A stretch of 64,000 nt of DNA from Acanthochlamys bracteata (Eukaryota; Streptophyta; Magnoliopsida; Pandanales; Velloziaceae), in contig CM034130.1 of assembly GCA_019914995.1 (NCBI GenBank), forward strand, positions 7,006,001 through 7,070,000. Reading direction: 5' to 3'. A program made the position numbers and the translations under genes. The notes beneath the pieces are model-generated. The model did not search any database. It had not been told where the DNA came from and saw only the letters and a list, made by a program, of their open reading frames with translations. Of this stretch, positions 47,381 through 64,000 are shown in pieces; the stretch's first letter is position 1; each line of letters begins with the position of its first letter.

Positions 47381-47959
47381 ATGGCCACCACCAGCATTTC
47401 TTCCTTCTCTTTCCTTCTTGTATCCCTTCTCTTCTCAGCCACCGTCGCCGTCGTTGATCACCGTTTCCTCAAACGAGTCGATCATCTCCACCCAAACACG
47501 CTGAAACTCCGTGAGAAAATGAGCCACATCCACTTCTACTTCCACGACAAAGTCAGCAATCCCAACGCCACCGCAGTGCGCATAGTTAACCCTCCAGACC
47601 CTTCAATCCCAAACTTTTTCGGATTCATCGCAATGATGGACGACAAGTTAACAGAAGGACCGGAGAAAACTTCGCGTGAGATCGGAAGAGCGCAAGGGTT
47701 CTACGCATCGGCGTGTCAAGGAGAACTAGGCTTCTTGCAGGCAATGAATCTTGTGTTCAGTTCAGGTAAGTATAACGGCAGTGTGATTACTGTGCTCGGA
47801 CGCAACGCCCCATTGCATGATGTACGTGAGATGCCGGTAGTGGGCGGCGCTGGGTTGTTTAGGTTTGCTCGTGGGTATGCTCAGGCTCATACGCACTGGG
47901 TTGATTTTAAGACTGGTGATGCTGTTGTGGAGTATAATGTTTATGTAACTCACTATTGA
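47381..47959 (+). CDS. Dirigent protein, 192 aa
   Basis: Single-exon gene of 192 residues, the usual dirigent length and gene structure. ATG 47381 begins a signal peptide (MATTSISSFSFLLVSLLFSA). The eight-stranded barrel core follows, with characteristic pieces HIHFYFHDKVSNPNATAV, REIGRAQGFYASACQGE, MNLVFSSGKYNGSVITVLGR, VREMPVVGGAGLFRFARGYA and the C-terminal VVEYNVYVTHY. Dirigent proteins are secreted to the cell wall and steer stereo-selective coupling of phenoxy radicals in lignan and lignin-related pathways; the exact product cannot be told from sequence. The upstream frame without ATG (from 47303) is ignored because the signal peptide starts at 47381. Confidence 0.95.
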   Translation: MATTSISSFSFLLVSLLFSATVAVVDHRFLKRVDHLHPNTLKLREKMSHIHFYFHDKVSNPNATAVRIVNPPDPSIPNFFGFIAMMDDKLTEGPEKTSREIGRAQGFYASACQGELGFLQAMNLVFSSGKYNGSVITVLGRNAPLHDVREMPVVGGAGLFRFARGYAQAHTHWVDFKTGDAVVEYNVYVTHY

Positions 47960-49900
47960 TTCACATAATCAGGAACCATGTAGTGTTCAGATATCATGCA
48001 TAAGGGAGTTGCTTTCAAGTAATTCTTTAATATTCATGTATTATTTTCATCTCCAGTTCTAGCATTAGATTAATTCTAGGAGATTTTTCATTTTTCTGCT
48101 CAAGAAATGAAACATTTATTCTTCTTCCGTTTGATTGAAACTAATCACTGAAGACATGCAATACATTGGTTGCTGAATGAAAATTAATTGAGACTCAAGA
48201 ATAAAGGATAGATAAATATATTAGCTTTTGCTGCAAATTATTAACTAATGCTTTAATTTAGAGTAAAATCTACTCCTAGTGTAAAAGGCATGAAAGCAAA
48301 TGTTTAGTGAGTAGCACCTGGCTTTAAAAGAACTAAAACTAATGGACCATTTTTCGGTTCTTGATATTAATGGGATTTGCTTTCCTTCAGCAGTCAGTAA
48401 GAATGAGAATATATGTTGCTTTGCTTCTTAAATGTTTGATTTCAAAAGAGAAAAGAAATTCTTCATTCTCTCAACCTACAGCATTCTATGCCTTAAAGTA
48501 TTTGACTATTATGTCTATTCATTTTCTTTATGGTCCACATAAAGTTTTGTCCACATCAATGGTCTCCAAGTTTTTCCTAACAAAGTTCCAATTTAATACT
48601 TTGAAATTTACATTAAAGATTCAAATCATATACTTTTCGGACTTGGACCCTTCTGTCTTCTGAAAGACTCCGTGATAGCGAGTCTCACATGATTTACGTA
48701 GAAGAAAATATCAAATGTTGAAAAAGCAGATTAAAAAAATATTTATATGTGACCTATATATTATTTATATTTTTAAAATTATGAAAAAAATAAAAATACT
48801 TTAAATCTATTGAGAATTGAGAAATTATTTGATAAATAGTAATAAATATTAGGAAAGAACACTTCATTTTACCGTGTGTTCTTTTAGACCGTACTTAAAT
48901 TATTAGAAAATATTTTTTTTTAAAAATAAATTATTATAAATAGTATCGTTAGAACTTCGAAGTGAGTTAATTTTTATATTTTTGTTTAAAAAAATAAATT
49001 AAAAATAATTATTTATATTTTTTTATATAACTGAAATTGAATCTTTAGCAAGAGTAAGTGAGTTTAATGATAAAAAGAATACAACAAAATTCTTGAAGAA
49101 GGAAGTTTTTTTTGGTGTTTGTTGGACATTGTAACGAGCATCACCCTCTTCTATTTAATACTGCAGTAGCTCTCCTTCAACGTATAATAATTTCATTGTA
49201 TAACTAGTGCGGTCCAAATATTTCACGAATCTCGTGATGAGAAACAAAACAATGGACAGAGCATTTCGAACATAACTTTTCCACTAAAAAATAAAAACAA
49301 GGATCACTGCAGTGGAATGTTTTGAGATATTAAGCTACATTTATTTAGGACAAAACAGTTTTTTTAAAAAAGATTTTGAATCCACTGCATACCCTTCACT
49401 TGAGGTAAAATTGTTCTCCACGCTATTATATCCCCACAAACTTCAAAACCACATTCTGATATAATAAATCAATAATTTATTCAGCTATCTCGTTGAATTT
49501 GTTTTATATTCTATTTTTTTTTTTTTTTTTTTGGAGAATCCATTTGTCTACATTCACTATTATATATGTTCTTTTACAAAAATTTAAGGCCAATAGTAAA
49601 ATATGACCATTCATTCTCTGCTGTGAAGGAGTCGTATAAGAATTCTTAAAATAATAATTTTTTTATCTAAAAAAATAAAGAACTTTCTTCTTCTAATTAC
49701 GAAAATAAAGCAAGACTTAAAAGAATGAGCAATTATATTTACGATTCCTACGAGGTGGCTGACAAGCTTCGAAAGGTGGAGGACAGATGATTATGTATTA
49801 ATTTTATGACGTATAATTTAATAATATTTTTTAATTAAAAATAAAATATTAGAAAGAAAATGGTGAAATGAAATGAAAAGTTTTTGCCCAAGTTATAAAC
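47960..49900. other. 3' flank of the dirigent gene and AT-rich spacer
   Basis: No gene seen. Poly-T at ~49,515-49,532. The 100-codon frame at 48361-48663 has no recognisable motif. Confidence 0.5.
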
Positions 49901-49906
49901 TGTGTT

Positions 49907-50425
49907 TTGCTCCTGTTTTCTTTTCAATGGAAGAGGAGGAACGCATTTGTCTTTTCAAGAAAGTATGACAACAGCAACGGATTGCTATTCAAAGCTTTAA
50001 GTATTGCAGTTGAATTCTTAAATACCAAGCTCAGGTTTTCAGCTACAGCAGATGAAGATTACATCTATGCCGAGAAATTGGGTTTACAAGTTCCTGACCA
50101 GAGACAATTGAAACGAACCTCAACTCATACATGGCGAATGCAGCAATCTGATTGTTTTAGATGGATTCTTAACATCGATGTTGGCTCTCATAACCAGAAG
50201 CATTCCCTATCAACTTCTAGTGGCTTGCTGCGACTAACTGAATGTCGCATTCTTCGTGCATTTATAAAACCAACATTTGACGATCTTCTATAGAAGCCGA
50301 AACTGTTGCTCTCCTTCAAGGTTTAAGGATTGCTCGGTCTTTGTTGGCACCGTCTTTGAACATTCAACTTGCCTGCGGACTTCTTGTCGACTCTTGCGTT
50401 TGGAGGGTTCTTTGCCCTGGTATTT
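49907..50425 (+). pseudogene. RNase H-like fragment, probably LINE-derived, degenerate
   Basis: The frame from 49907 contains FRWILNIDVGS, which resembles the 'WFKLNTDGS' start of plant RNase H-like (RVT_3) domains, and WKRRNAFVF upstream of it, as in LINE-type 'putative ribonuclease H' proteins. After a stop at ~50,291 another frame reads EAETVALLQGLRIARSL (from 50293), which resembles the family's 'AE..AL..GL..A' helix. The middle of the domain is unrecognisable. I infer a decayed non-LTR retrotransposon remnant; the similarity is short and could be chance. Confidence 0.4.
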
Positions 50426-50673
50426 AAAATCTACAGTTGATATCAATAGGAATCGTTTGGATTGCTAAAATAATTTACTTTTTTAAAACATAGTTTTCTT
50501 TGAGCTTTTGAAATCTAACTTTTTAGTTTATAGATATCTTTTTCCAGTTGCTCTGCGTCGTGACCAGGCATTGCATTCAGGTAGGAAGAGTTCTACGCTC
50601 ATCTAGAAACTTAAAACACGATACAATCACACTTCCATATGCTACAAACACGGAAATGGAGCTTATGAAATGG

Positions 50674-50878
50674 AGGGCGTTGGAGAGTTTGCGAGTGTTG
50701 AGTTTTTTTTAAATTAAAAATATTTTATTTTTTTTAAACAAATTTTATTTTTTTTAAAAAATAATAAAAATATATAATAAAAAAATTTTATTACATAGAA
50801 TTTTTTAAATACTTATAAAATATATATTAAAAACTAAAATTAAAAATTAAAAAAAAACGTAATCCCAAATGCCCCCTC
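50674..50878 (+). repeat. Family A AT-rich palindromic repeat, copy 10
   Basis: GGAGGGCGTTGGAGAGTTTG at the left, CCCAAATGCCCCCTCC at the right. The interior is shortened relative to other copies. Confidence 0.65.
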
Positions 50879-50895
50879 CAGCTTTGTTATCACGT

Positions 50896-51117
50896 GGGGC
50901 GTTTGGCTTTGCATTTTTTTACGAAATTTTTTATTTTTTATTTTACATTTTTCAATACATATTTTATAGATATTTAAAAATTTAAAAAATATAAAAAACT
51001 TTTACGTAATACATTTTTTTATTATATATTTTTATTATTTTTTAAAATAAAAAAATAAAATTTATTTTTTAAAAAAATAAAAATATTTTTATTTTATAAG
51101 TACTTCCAAACGTCACC
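50896..51117 (-). repeat. Family A AT-rich palindromic repeat, copy 11
   Basis: GGGGCGTTTGGCTTTGCATT at the left, ATAAGTACTTCCAAACGTCA at the right. Inverted relative to copy 10, 17 bp away. Confidence 0.7.
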
Positions 51118-51259
51118 AAATCTGAAAGCAACGCAATTACATAATCACCTTAAACTTCAAATAATATATATCACATTAAGTCCTACTTCCAGTTCAGTAT
51201 AATATTACGATTTACATCAGCTAAATTTATAACTCCAAAACACGTCAACCACGTTATAG

Positions 51260-51442
51260 GAATTGTTTGGAAGTATGTTTAAAATAAAAACTTTTTAAAA
51301 AAAAAAAAAAAAAAATTTTATTACATAGAATTTTTTATATTTTTAATTTTTAAATAAATTTTTTAAATATTTATAAAAATGTATCAAAAAATATAAACTA
51401 AAAAATTGAAAATAATTTTTATGAAAAGTTTTGCCAATAGTC
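51260..51442 (+). repeat. Family A AT-rich palindromic repeat, copy 12 (shortened)
   Basis: GGAATTGTTTGGAAGTATGT at the left, AAAAGTTTTGCCAATAGTCC at the right. A poly-A stretch replaces part of the interior. Confidence 0.6.
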
Positions 51443-51661
51443 CTGACGCAAGATCTTCAAGTTAGAAACACTAACCATGAGGAAAGTAGTAAAACGAATA
51501 ACCAAAAATAACCAGGATTAGCTTGACTTAGGTACAGTAACATAGTTCTGAAACATATCCTTGATGATCGAGGTTGAAGTCAACATTAAGCTCAGTGAAT
51601 ATGGTCAAATATGACAAGCATCTACTTAGACCTAAGATATACACATGGTAAGTGATTTCAT

Positions 51662-52410
51662 TTAACGATTTAATCTGCGGAAGCATGGCCGCATTATTCT
51701 TGGCCTAAGTCTTTGCGTCTCCCACAGTTTCTTGTTTCGAAACCACTTTCTTTCTCTTGATGAACTTAAAAAATTCAGTAACTTGTCGAGCATATCTGGA
51801 GTCTCAGCTGACATACATAGAAGAAAACATTGCTCAGTAGCTACACTTAAGAAGGCCATCGCATTGGAGAAAATACAACAAATAATTACGCTCACAGCAG
51901 TTCTACAAACAGTTATAGCCCTATTAGTATAACAGAATCGAAATTATGGCAAGGATTGCTGCAACCATGAAGAACTCGACTTCCCATAAGATGAAAGATA
52001 ATTAAAGGAGGAGGTACTGTTGTTTTGCTTCTATATCCCTATTGAAATGAATGTTGGGTTCACAGTCCAGTACCAATGCAGGAACCTGGTTAAAGAACAA
52101 AAAAACTTATCTCACATAGAACACTTGAAGGAATACAAAATATGGCTGTCAATTGATACTATGGAATATGTACCTTCTGAATACTTGCATGCATGTCATC
52201 TTCGTCCAAGTAGAACACCCGATCCCTTATATCAGGATGCAAACTTTCATCCATGATTTCCCTTTTGGAAAGGGAATAACCAGCTTTCATGTTTGTCATG
52301 CAAGTCTCGCAAACCATCACTCCCAAGTACGACAATGAGAGGCACATGCTTGCACCAAAAACTAAGTTGTTTGAGTTAGGATCTAATGCCTCATATTCCT
52401 CCGAGGCCAT
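51662..52410 (-). CDS. Uncharacterised two-span membrane protein, 181 aa
   Basis: Three exons (minus strand): 52410-52174, 52085-52018 and 51902-51662 (TAA), 546 nt, 181 residues. A direct join of exons 1 and 3 would shift the frame; the 68-bp middle exon (VPALVLDCEPNIHFNRD) restores it, with GT-AG ends. It starts MASEEYEALDPNSNN. Hydrophobic spans lie at ~17-37 (LVFGASMCLSLSYLGVMVCE) and ~104-130 (AVSVIICCIFSNAMAFLSVA). Between them is an acidic loop (VFYLDEDDMHASIQ); the tail is basic (SSSRERKWFRNKK, RPRIMRPCFRRLNR), suggesting a cytosolic C-terminus. I do not recognise the family. It is tandem with the RECQL4A-like gene, 1.15 kb downstream of its stop. Confidence 0.65.
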
Positions 52411-53560
52411 CCATACTCAATTGTCACGAAACTTTTTATCTTTGCTTATGCGGCACTTAGTCATACCAGTTGTGGTTAAATCAGTATTTTTTCTAACTTA
52501 GCTATCAAAAATAGCTAAAAAAGCTTGTATATATTTGTGAAAAAAATGAAAGTAATAAGCACAATTTATAAGAAAGCTTGAAAGAACTCTTTATTGGCAC
52601 TCATGCTTGCTATAAAGCTTTTCTTATTGGTTACAAGTGAAAGGCCTTGCCGTCTTCTTTATGCCACATCCTCGATGAACAAGTGAAGATTATTTTTTAT
52701 TAGATAGTAGAGAATACTTAATTCAGAAAGTTTTTATATAATACTTATACAAAATATCTTTATTTTCAAAATATCCAAGTTTATATAAAATATTTCTAAA
52801 TTACTCTTGACATGCCCCAAATTATCCAAAATGCCTACAATATTTTACCATACTATAGATCTATATTATATATAAAAGATTTTGTCAATGCACAAACTAT
52901 GTTACCGAAGGCAACGAGAATGAAAAGTAAATCTAAAATAACCGTACAGCGACATCAATCATAACAACAGGCTGACCACCTCATCAAGGTTGCATCAGGT
53001 TCAGCTGTCCGTACCTGATTGATCATGGCATTCATCAAGCCTAATTTGCAAGCATGTAAACTTTATTATGTATTGAACTATGACAATATGACCTGTTATA
53101 GTGAGCTACAATTTACCTTTGTTAATCTAGATAGGCAAAACTGAAACACTAGGTGAGACGCAAAGGGGAAAAAAAAAGAAAGAAAAAACAGAACATAACA
53201 TCCACCATTTCCCAGCACAGATGTTTTATCTTAGAAGAACGCCTACCAATTAATAAAGAATGCAAACTGAGCATCAGTGATGCTTCACGTCATGTTCGTC
53301 CATAGATAATATACAGATTTCTGCTTTCCATGTACAGGAGATTTACAAAATTTCGTTGATGTAATGCCGCTACTAGTTAATCGTTTACTTCATCAGGGAA
53401 CAGATACAATTAAACACCATAAGCATGGCTGAAAACCAACATTCTACCTCTGGAAGCTCTAAGCAAGAGACAACCTTCAAGAAGCAGAAATTTGATTTGA
53501 GCGTTGCAAATCAGAATTTCCTTGCTGATAAACGTTGGGGAACAAACGGTAGTCTGTATC
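52411..53560. other. Spacer between the two-span protein gene and the helicase gene
   Basis: Contains the promoter of the small gene and the 3' flank of the helicase gene. No further frame or repeat is seen. Confidence 0.5.
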
Positions 53561-61085
<7,525 letters not shown>

Positions 61086-62205
61086 TAGAGGACATGCCGA
61101 TATGCTTTAAGTAGTAAGATTTCCCTTCTTGAGCAATTGCAGAGACTGGAAAACAGTGAATATTAAGTGATAGCTAGAACAAAATCTCCAAGTCGCAGAT
61201 GATCAAGAGAAAAAAATAACTTGTTTAACTGAGAGAGGAACTACATAAGTGTGCTGGTAGCAGCAAAGTCAAGTGGTACTAACTTCCCATTCAATATGAT
61301 GACTATTGCAGCAATAGAGAGCAAAAACATGCTTATAGCACTTTATGCTTAAGTTAACATGCATCTTTCAGAATGAGAATATGACTTGAACTAAAGTCAG
61401 TTACTCAAAATGACAACAAACATCCAAGGAATTAACTAAATATCTAGAAAGAAAACATTTTGATCATATGCTTAATTTGGATGATTAGAAAAACCAGCTT
61501 TCCTTCCTATTTAACCGGAAGCATTAAACCTTCACTAGTAACAGAACCATGACATGAGCTAACGCACAGTGAATCTATTCTCTAAACTTCGTTGTGCCAA
61601 AAGCCTCTTTGACCATGGTCAAGAGATGGTTTCAAAGAATTATCATTATCCTTACAGATAAGTGAATGCTGTATCATTTTTGAAAGAGTTTCAAGTGATG
61701 AGGCACCCCAAGGAGAGAGAACATTCACAACTTAATAGTTCAAGCATGAAAGCAGTTCAAGCAAGCCACTCAGCAGCCTCACCAAACTTCTTTCCTCCAC
61801 AGTTACGGAAAAAATAAACAATTTTGCTGAGAAGTTTCCTTGATTTAAACTTCAATCAACACATCCCTAAAGAAATCTCTTCTTATTGCGACTATTTTCC
61901 TTTTTCATTAATCGAGACCAAATAACAGAAATTTTCAAATTCAAAATGAAACCATAATCAAAATAAAGATTAAAAACAAACAAAAAATGCTTACTGATTG
62001 TCCTTCAATGGCAGGAGCAATTCGTCTTCAATCTATATCCGTAGCAAGAAGAGAAAAGAAAATTGCACGTAAGGTGTTCGAGGAAATGCTTACTGCTTCA
62101 ATCGCTGCACACAGCTGCTCTAATCTCAAATCTCTTCAATCCGATTGAAACCACATCGAGAATTTTCGATTCAACCCCACCGGATGTCGAAATTTTATAA
62201 AATTT
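61086..62205 (-). promoter_or_regulatory. Likely 5' leader with intron and promoter of the helicase gene
   Basis: A probable leader exon ends at the ATG (61086-61145; TTTTCCAG acceptor just upstream). Two GTAAGCATT donor-like sites on the minus strand (near 62,092 and 61,992) could give a ~0.85-0.95-kb leader intron. TTTTATAAAATTTC near 62,191-62,205 is a possible TATA box. An ATG at 61095 opens a five-codon uORF overlapping the main start out of frame. All of this is inferred from splice-like signals only. Confidence 0.35.
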
Positions 62206-62482
62206 CCGCTGTCGCAGCTGAAGATCTCGACGGCGAAGTAGAGGGGAAGTTTTAGTTTTCGCTTCAAAATCGCGCGGGCTAACGATCGATTCAAAAATTA
62301 TTTGACTCTGATTGCTTAAAATTTACAATTTACACCTCTCAATCTCTCATCAGCGGAAACAAAAAGAAACATATACGTTTGCAATAAAAGACAATCACTA
62401 TAGAATTTAACGCTACCGCAGCTACTCGAATCCAGTCCCACACCGCGCCAAAACAATAAAAACAACAGTTTTTTTATTAACG

Positions 62483-62748
62483 GTATGTTTGAATTCATAA
62501 TTAAGAGAATATTTGAGAATTTTTTTAAAATAAAATTTTTTTAAAATAGAGAATATTTTTATTCTTTTAAAAACGAGCTCTACTTTATTTATTTAAAAAA
62601 ATAAAATATATAATAAAAAGATATCACTATATAAATTTTTTATATTTTTAAATAAATTTTTTAAATATTTATAAAAGATGTATTGAAAAAATATGAAATA
62701 AAAAATTAAAAAACTTCTTTTGAAATAAGCAATGCCAAACGTCTCCTA
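62483..62748 (+). repeat. Family A AT-rich palindromic repeat, copy 13
   Basis: Forward copy: core AAAAAGATATCACTATATAA, closing ATAAGCAATGCCAAACGTCT. The left end is blurred (GTATGTTTGAATTCATAA). Confidence 0.65.
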
Positions 62749-63672
62749 AAAAATATAAGTAAAAAAATAAATAATAATAATAAGAGAATTGATAGAAAAA
62801 TTAGTTATTTAATCTTATGATATTTGAATATATAATAAGGATAACATATTACTTATATTTGAATAGAAAAGTAAATAGATAAGTAATAAAAGTAAATTTT
62901 TATAAAGATTCAAATACTTTTTTTATTTATATATTCTTACTTTTAAATTAATTTAGTAAATTAAAATTAAATTAGTTTTAAAATATAAAAAGAGTTGATC
63001 ATATAGTTTATTATTTTCTCTACCAACTAAAATTAATTAAAATTAAATAAATATTAAAAAATTATTATTATAATAAAAAGTAACATATATTAAAATTTTA
63101 AAATGTTAAATTAAAGTAGAAATTAAATAAATGTAAATAAAACATAAATATTAAATTTGATTATATAATATTAAATTAAAATAAATTTAAAATAAAATAA
63201 AAACTAATTTGAAAAGAACAAAAGAGAGTAAATTTGTTCTTCTTTTTGTTACCATATATATCTCTAAATTGGTGTACATATTTAACCATGATCTATGGGA
63301 AGAGATGAAAAATTATTCTCCAATCCTTTCTATTAATGAAATGAAACAAATATAATAGAGATGGAAAATTTGATCACTTTTCCCTTCACTCTCATTCTCT
63401 AACCATCATCCAAACGAAGACTAAATGATCTTTCTACTATAGAATAACATTTTAATCTAACTTTCTAAAATAAACTTCTCTAGCCTATACTTATAGAATA
63501 ACATTTTAAACCGGCCAAGGTTTGTTTAGTATTTCTCTCTTTTTTTTTTCTTTTTGTCAAGAACAACTAGTCTTATAATGCTTTTCTAAGAGCTTATCTG
63601 AAAAGTTTTGCTGAAATAGTAGTCCCCATAAATGGCGCATATGTTTATTTACATGTTCCCAGAAACTCGGCG
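62749..63672. other. AT-rich spacer
   Basis: Almost pure A/T from 62,750 to 63,200, then ordinary AT-rich DNA. No gene. Confidence 0.55.
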
Positions 63673-63883
63673 CGGGCGTTTGAAAATATTTATAAAATAA
63701 AATTTTTTTTAAATAGAAAATAATTTAGTTTTTAATTTTTAAAAAAATAAATAAAAAGATCACACTACGTAAAATTTTTCTATATTTTTTAAATTTTTAA
63801 ATAAATTTTGATAAATATTTATAAAAATATATTAAAAAATATAAAATAAGAAAAAAAGAATGAGCTTTTTCCAAACGAGCTCT
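63673..63883 (+). repeat. Family A AT-rich palindromic repeat, copy 14
   Basis: GCGGGCGTTTGAAAATATTT at the left, TTTTTCCAAACGAGCTC at the right; core AAAGATCACACTACGTAAAA. Confidence 0.65.
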
Positions 63884-64000
63884 AAACCACGTAAAATCTA
63901 ATAAGAAAAATTATTCAAATATGAAAAATATATATAAATAATAGGGATTTCCTTGAAACCTCCTTGCAATCGCTTTTTGATAATTTATTCAATGTTACAC

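Overview
This is a window of AT-rich nuclear DNA from a flowering plant, most likely a eudicot. The signs are multi-exon genes with GT-AG introns, plant-specific families (dirigent protein, plant CNGC channel, ABCG half-transporter, RECQL4A-type helicase), a FAR1-type Mutator-like transposon, and intergenic DNA packed with short AT-rich repeats. I cannot name the species. Exon boundaries were read by eye from splice signals and frame continuity; for every full gene model below, the exon lengths add up to a whole number of codons.

Layout. At 1-2379 (+) is the 3' part of an O-fucosyltransferase-like gene. At 3703-4122 (-) is a small single-span membrane protein of unknown function. At 7633-12073 (-) is a six-exon cyclic nucleotide-gated channel close to CNGC16. 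At 14036-16938 (+) is a nine-exon gene for ER membrane complex subunit 2 (EMC2), with one GC-AG intron. At 21268-21846 (+) is a single-exon plant protein with a DUF688-like motif. At 28330-31703 (-) is a three-exon ABCG half-transporter resembling ABCG25, with an ABRE/G-box/DRE cluster about 0.5 kb upstream. At 34045-40670 is a roughly 6.6-kb Mutator-like element (MULE) with about 0.8-kb terminal inverted repeats and a decayed FAR1/FHY3-type transposase. At 47381-47959 (+) is a dirigent protein. At 49907-50425 is a degenerate RNase H-like (LINE-type) fragment. At 51662-52410 (-) is a three-exon two-span membrane protein I do not recognise. At 53561-61085 (-) is a 25-exon RecQ helicase of the BLM/RECQL4A type.

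The space between genes is dominated by a short palindromic AT-rich repeat family (here 'family A', about 0.2-0.27 kb, at least 13 copies in both orientations, ends resembling GGG(T/C)GTTTGG), a related subfamily (A2), a hAT-like MITE nested in a family A copy, a long-inverted-repeat element, a CACTA-like end and several degenerate tandem repeats. The genes show no operon-like functional grouping. The most distinctive object is the MULE: its TIRs each contain a 40-bp near-palindrome and a second hairpin, it has subterminal GTGAATG-type arrays in opposite orientation at its two ends, and it carries a 700-bp T-rich strand-asymmetric tract.
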